A stretch of 64,000 nucleotides of DNA from Rhizobiaceae bacterium (GCA_025698895.1 JAILWO010000001.1:717001-781000); one strand, 5' to 3'. Positions 16,238 to 25,806 are shown, counted from the stretch's first letter. The notes: generated by a model from the letters alone, not told the origin. Translations and numbers: made by a program.

Positions 16238-17476
16238 TCACGCCTCTCCGTGTCCGGCGATCATCATCGCCTCAAGCGCCAGCCGCTCCGACTTGCGCAG
16301 GCGCTCGGATTCGGACTTGAGCTGCCCACAGGCGGCCAGGATATCGCGCCCGCGCGGCGTACGGATCGGCGAGGCATAGCCGGCCGCGTTAACGTAGTCG
16401 GCGAAGCGCTCGATCGTTTCCCAGTCGGAGCACTGGTAGTTCGAGCCCGGCCAGGGATTGAAGGGGATCAGGTTGATCTTGGCCGGTATGCCCTTCAACA
16501 ACCGCACAAGCTCCTTCGCATCGGAAAGCGAGTCGTTGACGTCCTTCAGCATCACGTATTCGAAGGTGATCCGCCGTGCATTCGACAGCCCCGGATAGGC
16601 CCGGCAGGCGTCGAGCAGATCCTTGAGCGGATATTTCCTGTTGATCGGCACGAGCATGTCGCGCAGGTCGTCGCGCACGGCATGCAGCGAGATGGCAAGC
16701 ATCACGCCGATTTCCTCGCCGGTGCGGGCTATCTCTGGCACCACGCCCGACGTCGACAGCGTGATGCGTCGCTTTGACAGGGAAAGGCCGTCGCCATCGG
16801 ACGCGATCAGCAGCGCCTTCTTGACGTTCTCGAAATTGTAGAGCGGTTCCCCCATTCCCATCATGACGACGTTGGAAACCTTGCGCCCCTCGGCCGGCAC
16901 GATAGCACCGTCCGGCGTGTCGCGGTCGGGGAAGTCGCCCAGCCGGTCGCGCGCAACCATCAACTGCGCCAGAATCTCCTCGGCCGTCAGGTTGCGCACC
17001 AGCTTCTGCGTGCCGGTATGGCAGAACGAGCAGGTGAGCGTGCAGCCGACCTGGCTGGAGATGCACAGCGTGCCGCGGCCTTCCTCGGGGATGTAGACCG
17101 TCTCGATCTCGACCGGACGCCCGGCGCCGCGCGGCGGAAAACGCAGCAGCCACTTGCGCGTCCCGTCGCCCGATATCTGTTCCTCGACGATCTCGGGCCG
17201 CGCGATCGCGAAGCGCTCGGCAAGCCGGCCGCGCAGTTCCTTCGAGATGTTGAACATCTCGTCGAAATCGCTGACCCCGCGCACATAGAGCCAATGCCAG
17301 AGCTGCGAAGCGCGCATGCGAAGCTGCCTGTCCGGCACGCCGGCACCGGCCAGCGCCTCCGACAACTCCGCACGCGACATGCCCACCAGCGATGGCTTGT
17401 CGGTGAAGCGGGCACGGGCCTGTGCCGCGATCGCGTCGCGAGCGGCAGTGTCGGAAAGATCGAGTATCGCAGTCAT
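16238..17476 (-). CDS. rlmN: 23S rRNA/tRNA adenine-C2 methyltransferase RlmN
   Basis: Radical SAM enzyme that methylates C2 of A2503 in 23S rRNA and A37 of some tRNAs. The 412-residue protein has the iron-sulfur motif CTLTCSFC (C145, C149, C152) and the two catalytic cysteines: C138 in TLCISSQ and C383 in AACGQL. I prefer ATG 17476 (MTAILDLSD) because relatives begin this way; a GTG at 17503 is an alternative. It is convergent with the LysE gene. Confidence 0.95.
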   Translation of the reverse strand: MTAILDLSDTAARDAIAAQARARFTDKPSLVGMSRAELSEALAGAGVPDRQLRMRASQLWHWLYVRGVSDFDEMFNISKELRGRLAERFAIARPEIVEEQISGDGTRKWLLRFPPRGAGRPVEIETVYIPEEGRGTLCISSQVGCTLTCSFCHTGTQKLVRNLTAEEILAQLMVARDRLGDFPDRDTPDGAIVPAEGRKVSNVVMMGMGEPLYNFENVKKALLIASDGDGLSLSKRRITLSTSGVVPEIARTGEEIGVMLAISLHAVRDDLRDMLVPINRKYPLKDLLDACRAYPGLSNARRITFEYVMLKDVNDSLSDAKELVRLLKGIPAKINLIPFNPWPGSNYQCSDWETIERFADYVNAAGYASPIRTPRGRDILAACGQLKSESERLRKSERLALEAMMIAGHGEA

Positions 17477-17626
17477 GATAGCGTCAGATGGTGGCGTAGC
17501 CACCCGTTTTCAAAGACGTGCCGCCATAGCAGTTGTCGAAGACGGCGTCACGGCAGAGGCAACGAATATTGATAGTTTTCAGGAATTATCATAAAACCTT
17601 CCGTCGCCAGATGGAGGAAAATCGAT

Positions 17627-18073
17627 ATGACATGGCTTATTCCGCCCGTGCTCGTTGCCATTGTCGCGGTCGTTATGATCGCGCTTCACCGGGTCGCGCC
17701 GGTCGGACAGGTGCTGCCAGATCCCTTGAACTACGCCGTGGGTCTTCCGATCATGCTGGCGGGGCTCGCCCTGACGCTGTCTGCGTCGCGCCGATTTCGC
17801 CGCGTCGAGACCGAGATTCACACGTTCCGTCGACCTGGCCGTCTCGTCAGCGATGGTCCCTTCGCCTTCAGCCGAAACCCGATGTATCTCGGTTTTGCGG
17901 TGGCGCTGCTCGGATTTGCCGTCAAGCTCAACGCGCTGTCGACGCTGCCGCTTGTTCTGGCTTTCGTATTGGCGGCGCAGTTCTGGTACATCCCGTTCGA
18001 GGAACGGACCGCCGCGCGGGTTTTCGGAGAGGAGTACCAGGCCTACAAGAACCGCACCCGGCGCTGGTTCTGA
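17627..18073 (+). CDS. ICMT-like membrane methyltransferase
   Basis: A 148-residue integral membrane protein of the isoprenylcysteine carboxyl methyltransferase (PEMT/ICMT) superfamily. It has three to four hydrophobic segments and the family's C-terminal cofactor-binding blocks GPFAFSRNPMYLG and EERTAARVFGEEYQAYKNRTRRW. Bacterial members methylate small lipophilic or isoprenoid substrates, but the target is rarely known. GGAGG precedes the start. Its stop overlaps the start of the TetR gene (TGATG), so the two are co-expressed. Confidence 0.85.
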   Translation: MTWLIPPVLVAIVAVVMIALHRVAPVGQVLPDPLNYAVGLPIMLAGLALTLSASRRFRRVETEIHTFRRPGRLVSDGPFAFSRNPMYLGFAVALLGFAVKLNALSTLPLVLAFVLAAQFWYIPFEERTAARVFGEEYQAYKNRTRRWF

Positions 18074-18753
18074 TGGCGCGTCCGCGGACAGACGTCGACG
18101 CGACACGGTCCCGCCTGATCGAGACGGCCGAGCGACTCCTCAAACGGCGTGGCCCCGAACGCCTGACGGTGACGGAGGTCGCGAAGGCATGCCGCATGTC
18201 GCAGTCGAACGCCTATCGCTTCGTCGCGAACCGGCAGGAACTTCTCCAGGCGATGGGTGAGCGATGGTTCGCCGCGATAGAATTCGGCGTTCTGCAAGCG
18301 GCCCGCAGCACGGGCGATCCGTCCGAACGATTCGTGCAATATTTTCGCGAGCAGTATCGGCTCAAGCGCCAGCTGCACGACGCCGACCCTGATTTGTTCG
18401 CCGCCTATCTGCGGCTCGGCCTTGCGAACATGGAAGTCGTCGAGCGCCATCTCGAAAGGCTGCGCGAGGGGCTGAGCGACATTCTATCGGAACTCGAAGC
18501 AGCCCACCGGCTGAGGCGGCTGGACGCCCGCGAGGCGACGTTGCTGGCCGAGGCGCTGATGACCCGCTTCCGGGATCCCGGGCAGATCATGAGGCATGCA
18601 GCGACAGATAGTGCCGGTTTTGCCGAGGCAGCGGCACGATGCGTGCTCGGCGGCCTGTTGAATCCGGCAGCGACGACGAGCGCGCAAGACGATCACTTGC
18701 AGGACGAGATAGATTCCAGCGCCGCGGTAATGCCGCGCAACGAGAAGGTGTAG
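18073..18753 (+). CDS. TetR family transcriptional regulator
   Basis: A 226-residue repressor-type protein. The N-terminal helix-turn-helix spans about residues 12-58 (LTVTEVAKACRMSQSNAYRFVANRQEL in two pieces), and the C-terminal ligand domain is variable. Coupled to the ICMT-like gene by a TGATG overlap, it probably controls that gene or its own operon. Its last 61 bases overlap, on the opposite strand, the 3' end of the IalB gene, so the last 20 residues are encoded antisense to another protein. Confidence 0.87.
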   Translation: MARPRTDVDATRSRLIETAERLLKRRGPERLTVTEVAKACRMSQSNAYRFVANRQELLQAMGERWFAAIEFGVLQAARSTGDPSERFVQYFREQYRLKRQLHDADPDLFAAYLRLGLANMEVVERHLERLREGLSDILSELEAAHRLRRLDAREATLLAEALMTRFRDPGQIMRHAATDSAGFAEAAARCVLGGLLNPAATTSAQDDHLQDEIDSSAAVMPRNEKV

Positions 18754-19205
18754 GTCGTGTCGTTGCCGCGGCCCGACTTGGCGGCCACGCGCATGTCGGA
18801 ACCCGCGCGCATCGCCGCTACGAGCTGCGGCTCCTCGGCGGCGTTCTCCATCCAGGCCGACTTGCCGCGCGTGAACATGGTGAAGCGCTTGTCGCCCACC
18901 GTCACGGTGATCTTGGAATTGTCCTGGAAATTGTAGGACGCGATGAATTGCGGCTCGTAGGACACGTTCTGGCCGGGCTTCTGGCTGACGAAGAAGAAGA
19001 TGTCGCCATGGTCGAGGCTGGCCGGCTGCTTCTCGGTGGGAACCGTCAGCACGTAGCAGACCTTTCCGCCATCGCCCTGGTAGCTGTAGGTGCCCCAGGC
19101 ATTGTGCTGACCGATCTTCGTCGCCGACTGCGCGGCCGCTTGGCCTGCGATGCCGGCAAACAGTGCGATCGCGAGAGTCGTGATCAATCCGCGCATGGTG
19201 CCCAA
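18693..19205 (-). CDS. Invasion-associated locus B (IalB) family protein
   Basis: A secreted 170-residue protein of the IalB family, named for a Bartonella erythrocyte-invasion factor but widespread in free-living Rhizobiales. It has a signal peptide ending AAAQ, and conserved W in NAWGTYSY plus C in KVCYVL and the C-terminal SSCK, probably a disulfide. A TTG at 19205 follows AGAGGG at a good distance, while ATG 19196 is two codons later; either start gives a signal peptide. It may act in the periplasm; the role in this organism is unknown. Confidence 0.8.
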   Translation of the reverse strand: MGTMRGLITTLAIALFAGIAGQAAAQSATKIGQHNAWGTYSYQGDGGKVCYVLTVPTEKQPASLDHGDIFFFVSQKPGQNVSYEPQFIASYNFQDNSKITVTVGDKRFTMFTRGKSAWMENAAEEPQLVAAMRAGSDMRVAAKSGRGNDTTYTFSLRGITAALESISSCK

Positions 19206-19489
19206 CCGTTCCCTCTGCTGCCTGCCATAGTCGTCGCAGCCGCCCCGACCTCTCGCGCGACCGCTCGACTCATCTTTAGGTAATCAGGGTTTCCAAATGG
19301 TAACCCACTCTGCCCCAACTGTTCGCACGCCGCCGCCCCTGATGCGACGCGATATCCATGAATGCACGAAAAACGGCGAGAGTTTGACTATGACCCAACC
19401 CACAGAGGGTCGAACGGCGGACGCGCTGATATTCGAACGGTTTGTGTCCCGTACAGACCGCCGGTCGAGGCGAGCGCCGCCCGGCCGGC
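19206..19489. other. Non-coding region between the IalB and YkvA genes
   Basis: About 280 bases without a supported gene. It must hold the IalB promoter reading leftward and the 3' flank of the YkvA gene. I see no repeat or terminator of note. Confidence 0.4.
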
Positions 19490-19858
19490 TCAATCCTGCT
19501 CGAGCGCCTTGCGCGCGGCCTCGCGATGGCCGGGGGTAATGTGGGTGCGGATGGCGGCGAGCGCCGCGGCCAGCACGGCCGCGTCGTCGGTGAAACCGAA
19601 CCCGACGAGAAAATCCGGCACCATGTCGAAGGGCAGCACGAAATAGGCGAGCGCGGCCAGCAGGGTGCCGCGCACCCGCGTCGGCGTCCGCTCATCGAGC
19701 GCGCAGTAATAGGCCGCCACCACCTCATCCATGAACGGCACGTGCCGGGCCGCTCGCCGCGCGGTGGACCAGAAGCGCTTGCGCACATCCTCGGCGCGAC
19801 GTGCATTCTCCGCGTCGTCGCCGGGCTTGAGGAATTCGTCCATGCGCCTTGCATCCAT
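19490..19858 (-). CDS. YkvA family protein (DUF1232)
   Basis: A 122-residue protein with the DUF1232 hydrophobic core AALAYFVLPFDMVPDFLVGFGFTDDAAVL (residues about 68-96, read in parts), which ends in the family's typical P-D-P-D-like pattern, followed by an amphipathic tail. The N-terminal half is basic and helical. It is probably membrane-associated. The function of the family is unknown. It is followed on the same strand, after a 31-base gap upstream, by the pterin dehydratase gene, so the two may share a transcript. Confidence 0.8.
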   Translation of the reverse strand: MDARRMDEFLKPGDDAENARRAEDVRKRFWSTARRAARHVPFMDEVVAAYYCALDERTPTRVRGTLLAALAYFVLPFDMVPDFLVGFGFTDDAAVLAAALAAIRTHITPGHREAARKALEQD

Positions 19859-19889
19859 GATATTCAGATGTGGCCTGCCGCCTTGGCAT

Positions 19890-20186
19890 TCAAGATTTCG
19901 CGATCCGGTCCATGCGCGCCGCGAGATCGAAGTCGAGTTCCGTCAGCCCTCCGGCATCGTGCGTGGACAGCCTGACCTCGACAGTCTTGTAGACGTTCTT
20001 CCATTCAGGGTGGTGATCGAGTTTCTCGGCCGCCAGCGCAACACGGCTCATGAAACCGAACGCCTCGCTGAAATTCCTGAAGCTGAAGGTCTTCTCGATA
20101 CCGTCACCCGCCGCCGAAATGCTCCATCCGTCGAGTTCCTCCAACTTGCCTTCGATCGCGTTCTTCGCCAGCTTGTCACGCGCCAT
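19890..20186 (-). CDS. Pterin-4a-carbinolamine dehydratase
   Basis: Recycles pterin cofactor after aromatic amino acid hydroxylation. The 98-residue protein has the family active-site pattern LDHHPEW, NVYKTVEVRL and STHDAGGLTELDF. The start at 20186 gives the usual length; the much longer open frame upstream is antisense to the phosphatase gene and not coding. No phenylalanine hydroxylase gene lies in the window. It is divergent from the LMW phosphatase, with 45 bases between starts. Confidence 0.92.
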   Translation of the reverse strand: MARDKLAKNAIEGKLEELDGWSISAAGDGIEKTFSFRNFSEAFGFMSRVALAAEKLDHHPEWKNVYKTVEVRLSTHDAGGLTELDFDLAARMDRIAKS

Positions 20187-20231
20187 CGCTCCGCTCCACG
20201 TTCGTTCGCATCCTATTCGGCCACAACGCCC

Positions 20232-20696
20232 GTGACCACGCCGCGATCCATCCTCTTCGTCTGCCTCGGCAATATTTGCCGATCGCCGCTCGCAGAGGGC
20301 GTATTCCGGACCGTGGCGGCCGAACGCGGCCTCGACGGGCTGCGGATCGACTCGGCCGGCACCGGGGACTGGCACGAGGGCGAAAGACCCGATCCCCGCG
20401 CGATCGCGATTGCCGCACACCACGGCATCGACATTTCCCGCCAGAGAGCGCGAAAGCAGAACAGGGCGGATTTCGACGCGTTCGACCTCATCCTCGCCAT
20501 GGACCGTTCGAACCTGGACATCGTCCGGGCACAGGCGCCCGCTGGCCGCGAAGACCGGGTCAGGCTCTATCTCGACCATACGCTCGGCCGCATGGCGGAC
20601 GTTCCGGACCCCTATTTCGGCGGGCCGGACGAATTCGCTTCCGTCTACCGCATGGTCCACGAAGCGTCGCTGGCGCTTGCGGCGAAACTGGCATAG
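20232..20696 (+). CDS. Low-molecular-weight protein tyrosine phosphatase
   Basis: A 154-residue phosphatase. The P-loop CLGNICRS (C11 to S18) matches the LMW-PTP pattern C-x5-R-S, and the general-acid Asp is in DPYFGG near the C-terminus. In bacteria these enzymes dephosphorylate tyrosine kinases of polysaccharide systems or other targets; no kinase is nearby. The GTG start at 20232 has only a weak ribosome site. The last 52 bases overlap the 3' end of the convergent thpR gene. Confidence 0.92.
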   Translation: MTTPRSILFVCLGNICRSPLAEGVFRTVAAERGLDGLRIDSAGTGDWHEGERPDPRAIAIAAHHGIDISRQRARKQNRADFDAFDLILAMDRSNLDIVRAQAPAGREDRVRLYLDHTLGRMADVPDPYFGGPDEFASVYRMVHEASLALAAKLA

Positions 20697-21250
20697 CGCT
20701 GCGCCGGCTGGTCGGCCTGGCCGAGCGACCATGCCTCTTCGACGACATAGGGACCGCCGCCGACCGCATCGCGCGACGACATCATCACGAAACGACCGAC
20801 CCGGAACGGCTCGGTGCGGAAATTGCCGCGCGCCGCCAGATAGGCGGCGACGTCGGCCACGGCCGCATTGCGCAGGCGCGCCACCGTAACGTGCGGCGAA
20901 AACTTGCGCTGGTCGGCCGGCAGGCCCAGTCGCCTGGCGATGCGATCGATCTCCGCCTGCAATGCCGCCAGGTCGGGCGAGGCCGACACGCCCGCCCAGA
21001 TCGAATGAGGTTTCTTGCCGCCGAAGCTGCCGACGCCCGACAGCGCGAGCTGGAAGGAGGGTCGCTTCACGCGGTCGAGCGCATGCGCGATCTCGTCGGC
21101 GACATGGCCTTCGATGTCGCCGAAGAAGCGGAGCGTAAGGTGGTAGTTCTCCGGATCGACCCAGCGCGCTCCGGGCAGGCCGCCGCGCAGGAGGGTCAGT
21201 GACAGGGCCGCATCGCGCGGGATCTCGAGGGCGGTGAACAGACGCGGCAT
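20645..21250 (-). CDS. thpR: RNA 2',3'-cyclic phosphodiesterase (2'-5' RNA ligase family)
   Basis: A 201-residue member of the 2H phosphoesterase superfamily that opens 2',3'-cyclic phosphates on RNA. Both catalytic HxTx motifs are seen: HLTL (H37) and HVTV (H120). The start at 21250 follows GAGGAGG; the longer frame is unlikely. Its final 52 bases overlap the phosphatase gene on the other strand, giving a C-terminal tail rich in Ala and Ser. The biological substrate is not known in this group. Confidence 0.92.
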   Translation of the reverse strand: MPRLFTALEIPRDAALSLTLLRGGLPGARWVDPENYHLTLRFFGDIEGHVADEIAHALDRVKRPSFQLALSGVGSFGGKKPHSIWAGVSASPDLAALQAEIDRIARRLGLPADQRKFSPHVTVARLRNAAVADVAAYLAARGNFRTEPFRVGRFVMMSSRDAVGGGPYVVEEAWSLGQADQPAQRYASFAASASDASWTMR

Positions 21251-21380
21251 GGTGGCCTCCTCGATTCGAACTGTCGGCTCCGAGCGAATCACCGATCGTA
21301 TGAACGGGCAAGCGGTTTGTTCCCGTTCAAAACAGATTTGCGGCACGGTGTGGCCAAACCGTCATGCGCCGGCAAATCCG

Positions 21381-22028
21381 TCAGGACGGATCGCTTTTCC
21401 GACCTTTCATTGCGGCCTCGACCGCGGGTATCGCGCGCCGGACCATCTCGGCAACACCGTCCGCGTTGGGATGCATCCCATCCTCGAGCAGCAAATTCCG
21501 CTGGGCGGCGACGCCGTCCAGGAAGAACGGGTAAAACGGCGCGCCGTGCTTTTCGGCCAGACGTGGATAGATGCCGTTGAAGGCGTCCGCATAATCCCGG
21601 CCGAGATTGGGCGCCGCCATCATGCCCGCGAGCAGCACGTCGATGCCCCGGTCGTCGAGGCGCTCCAGCATCTCGTCGAGGTTCTTCTCGGTCACCTCCG
21701 GCGAAATGCCGCGCAACATATCGTTGGCGCCCAATTCGAGGATCACCAGATCGGTCCCTTCGGGCACCGACCAGTCGAGCCGCGACAGGCCGCCAGTCGT
21801 CGTATCGCCCGAAACGCCGGCATTCTCCACGACCACGTCATGACCCCGGTCACGCAGCGCCGCTTGCAACTGTTCGGGAAAGGATTCGCCGGGCGCCAGT
21901 TCGTACCCCGCCATCAAACTGTCGCCGAAGCCCACGATACGGTAGGGCTCGGCCAAAGCGGGCGCGGCAAACCATGCCGTTGACAAAACCGTTATCGCAA
22001 CGAGGCGTATCAACTGTTTGAAAGGCAT
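21381..22028 (-). CDS. Arylesterase / GDSL hydrolase (TesA-like), exported
   Basis: Periplasmic esterase, also called lysophospholipase L1 or thioesterase I. The 215-residue protein has a signal peptide ending ALA-EP, the SGNH blocks GFGDSLMAGY (S37), a glycine in VSGDTTTGG, N in ELGANDML, and D/H in DGMHPNADG, so the catalytic set is complete. It is divergent from an ABC transporter of the YbbA/YbbP type, an arrangement conserved in many proteobacteria including E. coli (tesA-ybbA-ybbP). Confidence 0.92.
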   Translation of the reverse strand: MPFKQLIRLVAITVLSTAWFAAPALAEPYRIVGFGDSLMAGYELAPGESFPEQLQAALRDRGHDVVVENAGVSGDTTTGGLSRLDWSVPEGTDLVILELGANDMLRGISPEVTEKNLDEMLERLDDRGIDVLLAGMMAAPNLGRDYADAFNGIYPRLAEKHGAPFYPFFLDGVAAQRNLLLEDGMHPNADGVAEMVRRAIPAVEAAMKGRKSDPS

Positions 22029-22114
22029 GGTGTGGCACCCATATCCGCTGCGCCGGCCTTCGCCGGACATTCCGCAACAGTCCGTGGCCGGACCGGCATC
22101 ACCAGATATAGGAC

Positions 22115-22819
22115 ATGCTCGCCGTGACAAAACCCGCGATCGAACTGGTGGACGTGTCGCTGAGGCTGGGACACGGCGCATCCGCCGTCGACGTGCTGAA
22201 GAATGTCTCGCTGACCGTGCCGGCGGGCGAAGCCACCGGCATAGTCGGGCCTTCCGGGTCGGGAAAAACCACGCTGCTGATGGTCGTCGCCGGACTGGAG
22301 AGCGTGGATAGCGGCACCGTTCGCATCGCCGGCCAAGTGCTGAATGGCAAGAGCGAGGACGCGGTCGCGGCCTTTCGCGGCCGCACAATCGGGATCGTCT
22401 TCCAGTCCTTCCACCTGATCCCCAACATGACGGCGCTCGAGAACGCCGCCGTGCCGCTGGAGCTTGCGGGCCATGCCGATCCGTTCGGCGTGGCGGAACG
22501 CGAACTCGCCGCCGTCGGCCTGAGGGACCGGCTGACGCACTATCCGGGCGAACTGTCCGGTGGTGAACAGCAGCGCGTGGCGATCGCCCGGGCGCTCGCG
22601 CCCGATCCGCGCATCCTGATCGCCGACGAGCCGACCGGCAATCTCGACCAGACGACGGGCCGGCAGATCGCCGATCTCCTCTTCGACAAGGCCCGCGAAC
22701 GGGGCACCACCCTCGTCCTCGTCACTCACGATCCAGCGCTCGCCGCGCGCTGCGGTCGTCAGGTGGCCATGCGCTCGGGGCGCATCGAGGAACCGGTGCC
22801 GCTCGCGGTCACCGCATGA
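22115..22819 (+). CDS. ABC transporter ATP-binding protein (YbbA/LolD-like)
   Basis: A 234-residue ATPase with Walker A GPSGSGKT (residues 45-52), Q-loop in VFQSFHL, signature LSGGEQQR, Walker B ILIADEPTG and switch His in VTHD. It groups with the MacB/LolD/YbbA class that powers mechanotransmission or lipoprotein handling rather than substrate import. Its stop overlaps the permease start (ATGA at 22816-22819), so the pair forms one transporter. It is divergent from the esterase gene. Confidence 0.93.
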   Translation: MLAVTKPAIELVDVSLRLGHGASAVDVLKNVSLTVPAGEATGIVGPSGSGKTTLLMVVAGLESVDSGTVRIAGQVLNGKSEDAVAAFRGRTIGIVFQSFHLIPNMTALENAAVPLELAGHADPFGVAERELAAVGLRDRLTHYPGELSGGEQQRVAIARALAPDPRILIADEPTGNLDQTTGRQIADLLFDKARERGTTLVLVTHDPALAARCGRQVAMRSGRIEEPVPLAVTA

Positions 22820-25365
22820 CGGCCGCACGCGCGCTCGCCCTGGCGGTCCGGTTCTCGTTGCGCGAGATGCGCGGCGGCCTGTCGGGCTTCCTGATCTTCA
22901 TCGCCTGCATCGCGCTCGGCGTCGGCGCCATCGGCGGCGTCAACTCGCTGGCCCGCTCCATCACCGCCGGTGTCGCCAACGAGGGCCAGACGCTCCTCGG
23001 CGCCGACATCCGCTTCGAACTCAACCAGCGCGAGGCGGACGCCGAGGAGCGCGCCTTCCTGGAAAGCCTCGGCGACTTGGCCGACAGCGCCAACATGCGC
23101 TCGATGGCGCGTCTGGAGGACGGGTCCGACCAGACGCTGGTCGAGGTCAAGGCCGTCGACGGGGCCTATCCGCTCTATGGCGAACTCGTCACCGACCCGC
23201 CGCTCGACCACGATGCGCTGTTTGGCGAGAGGGACGGCGCGCATGGCGCGACCGCGCCCGACCTGCTGTTCGAGCGCCTCGGCCTCGCCGTCGGCGATCG
23301 CCTTCGCCTCGGCGGCGTGACATTTGAATTGCGCGCCAGGCTCGTCACCGAGCCGGACCTCGTCTCGGACGGCTTCGGCTTCGCGCCGAGACTGATGGTC
23401 TCGATGGAAGGCTTGCGGTCTTCCGGCCTCGTGCAGCCCGGCAGCCTTGTCGAGCATGTCTACAAGATCCGCCTGGACCCGGGCACGACGGGCTCCGACC
23501 TGGAAAGAATCCGTGACCGTGCCGCGCAGGAGTTCCCGCAGGCCGGCTGGAGCATCCGCTCGCGCCTCAACGCCGCCCCGGCCCTGTCCTCCAACATCGA
23601 GCGCTTCTCTCAGTTCCTGACCCTGGTCGGCCTGACCTCGCTCGTGGTCGGCGGCGTCGGCGTGGCCAATGCCGTACGCGCCTATCTGGAAAGCAAGCGC
23701 TCCGTGATCGCCACCTTCAAGAGCCTCGGCGCGTCGGGCCGCTTCGTCTTCACGGTCTATCTGGTCCAGATCGGGATCATCGCCGCGATCGGCATCCTGA
23801 TCGGACTGGTGATGGCGATATTCGTGCCGATGCTGGCGGCCACCGCGCTTGCGTCCGTGCTGCCGGTGCCGACCGAAGGGGCGATCTATCCCGATGCGCT
23901 CGCGATCGCGGCCGTTTTCGGCGCCCTGACAACATTGGCCTTCGCGCTGATGCCGCTCGGTCGCGCCCGCGACGTACCGGCCACGTCGCTGTTTCGCGAA
24001 CACGGTTTCGAGGGACGCGGCTGGCCGCGACCTGCCTACATCGTTTCGGCCGTCCTGGTGGCGGTGGCGCTGGGCCTGCTCGCCATCTGGTTCGCCGAGG
24101 AACGGCGTGTCGCGCTGACCTTCCTCGGCGGCATCGTATTCTCTTTCCTCGTGCTGCGGATGGTGGGAGTCGGGGTTCAGTGGCTGGCCCACCGCGCGCC
24201 GCGCGTCTCGTCCACCCCGCTGCGCATGGCGCTCGGAAACATCCACCGGCCCGGCGCGCTGACGCCGACAGTGGTGCTGTCGCTCGGCCTCGGCCTGACG
24301 CTGCTGGTCACGATCGGGCTGATCGACGGCGATCTGCGCCGCCAGATCGCGGGCAACCTGCCCGAACGCGCGCCGAACTTCTTCTTCGTCGACATCCAGA
24401 ACACCGAGGTCGAGGAATTCGCTTCGCTGGTCGAGGCCGAAGCGCCCGACGGCAAGCTCGTGCGCGTGCCGATGCTGCGCGGGCGCATCATGGCGCTCAA
24501 CGGTATCGAGGTATCGAAGATCGAAGTGCCGCCGGAGGGAGCCTGGGTGTTGCGCGGCGACCGCGGCATCACCTATGCGAGGAACATCCCCGAAAACGCG
24601 ACGCTTACCGAAGGTGAATGGTGGGATCCGGACCATTCCGGCGAACCGCTGGTGTCTTTCGCCGCGGAGCAGGCAGGCGAGATCGGACTTGAAGTCGGCG
24701 ACACGGTGACCGTCAACGTGCTCGGCCGCAACGTCACCGCCCGTATCGCCAATCTGCGCAACGTGGAATGGGAATCGCTCGCGATGAACTTCGTCATGGT
24801 GTTCTCGCCCAACACCTTCGCTGGCGCGCCGCATGCCTGGTTGGCGACGCTGACCGACCAGACCGCCACCCCCGAACAGGAATCGCGCCTGCTCAATGCC
24901 GTCACGCGCGCCTTCCCTTCGATCACCACCGTTCGCGTCAAGGACGCGCTCGACGTGGTCAACCGCATCGTCGGTCAGCTCGCGACCGCGATACGGGCCG
25001 CCGCGGCCGTCGCGCTGATTGCCTCCATCCTGGTGCTTTCGGGGGCGCTGGCGGCGGGGAATCGCGCCCGCATCCACGACGCGGTCGTTCTCAAGACGCT
25101 GGGAGCGACGCGTCGTACGCTGATAACCGCCTTCTCGCTGGAATATCTGCTGATCGGGCTGGCGACCGCGATCTTCGCTCTGGCGGCGGGTGGTGTCGCG
25201 GCCTGGTTCGTGGTCACGCGCATCATGACGTTGCCTTCCAGCTTTCAGCTGGACATGGCGCTGACAACCATCCTGGTCACGCTGGTGCTGACCGTCGGCC
25301 TCGGCCTGGCCGGCACCTGGCGGGTGCTCGGCCACAAGGCGGCACCCGTCCTGCGCAATCTCTGA
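22816..25365 (+). CDS. ABC transporter permease, FtsX-like (YbbP family)
   Basis: An 849-residue permease with about ten predicted helices: one near the N-terminus (residues 20-40), a cluster of three at about 265-385, a second cluster at about 410-520 and a last set at about 725-840. Two large extracytoplasmic regions lie between. This is the duplicated FtsX-domain layout of YbbP (COG3127). Together with the ATPase and the adjacent esterase it may handle lipids or envelope components; the substrate is unproven even in E. coli. The annotation is certain at the family level. Confidence 0.92.
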   Translation: MTAARALALAVRFSLREMRGGLSGFLIFIACIALGVGAIGGVNSLARSITAGVANEGQTLLGADIRFELNQREADAEERAFLESLGDLADSANMRSMARLEDGSDQTLVEVKAVDGAYPLYGELVTDPPLDHDALFGERDGAHGATAPDLLFERLGLAVGDRLRLGGVTFELRARLVTEPDLVSDGFGFAPRLMVSMEGLRSSGLVQPGSLVEHVYKIRLDPGTTGSDLERIRDRAAQEFPQAGWSIRSRLNAAPALSSNIERFSQFLTLVGLTSLVVGGVGVANAVRAYLESKRSVIATFKSLGASGRFVFTVYLVQIGIIAAIGILIGLVMAIFVPMLAATALASVLPVPTEGAIYPDALAIAAVFGALTTLAFALMPLGRARDVPATSLFREHGFEGRGWPRPAYIVSAVLVAVALGLLAIWFAEERRVALTFLGGIVFSFLVLRMVGVGVQWLAHRAPRVSSTPLRMALGNIHRPGALTPTVVLSLGLGLTLLVTIGLIDGDLRRQIAGNLPERAPNFFFVDIQNTEVEEFASLVEAEAPDGKLVRVPMLRGRIMALNGIEVSKIEVPPEGAWVLRGDRGITYARNIPENATLTEGEWWDPDHSGEPLVSFAAEQAGEIGLEVGDTVTVNVLGRNVTARIANLRNVEWESLAMNFVMVFSPNTFAGAPHAWLATLTDQTATPEQESRLLNAVTRAFPSITTVRVKDALDVVNRIVGQLATAIRAAAAVALIASILVLSGALAAGNRARIHDAVVLKTLGATRRTLITAFSLEYLLIGLATAIFALAAGGVAAWFVVTRIMTLPSSFQLDMALTTILVTLVLTVGLGLAGTWRVLGHKAAPVLRNL

Positions 25366-25434
25366 CCCTGCGTCGGCCCGCGACAGCGGCTTTGCCGCTT
25401 GCTCACCCGGCGCGGCGGCGACTACCGTCGCATC

Positions 25435-25806
25435 ATGGCAAATCACCCGCGCGGTTCGTCCGCCGCACTCACCTTCCCGCTTCTTCTGTGCCTGACCATC
25501 CTCGCGGGCTGCGTCTCCGACCAAGGATCGGCCGACGATCCGCGCGAGGCCGGCGAGGAACGCCAGCCTGCGGTCGCCACCTATAGCTGCGGCGAAGACG
25601 GCGGCATCATCATTGAAAACAAAGGCGACAGCGTTGTCGTCGCGGCAACGTCCTCGGGAGAGGAGGCTCCCGACCCGGTCGAGCTTCCGGCCGCCCCAGC
25701 CGACCAACGCAGCCGCTATGCCGCCTCGATCTACGCGCTCCTGCTGGAGGGCCGCGAAGCGATGTGGATCGCCGGCCGTGAGCCGCCCATGACCTGCACG
25801 AGATGA
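25435..25806 (+). CDS. Lipoprotein, possibly MliC-like
   Basis: A 123-residue predicted lipoprotein with lipobox LAGC (C26). The mature part has a Cys in TYSCGEDG and a second in the C-terminal MTCTR, which would form one disulfide. The layout YxC near the start, SRYAASIYALLLEGREAMWI and a Cys at the end resembles the small beta-barrel of membrane-bound lysozyme inhibitors (MliC). That is my inference and the similarity is weak. It follows ybbP by 69 bases and may be its third gene or independent. Confidence 0.65.
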   Translation: MANHPRGSSAALTFPLLLCLTILAGCVSDQGSADDPREAGEERQPAVATYSCGEDGGIIIENKGDSVVVAATSSGEEAPDPVELPAAPADQRSRYAASIYALLLEGREAMWIAGREPPMTCTR

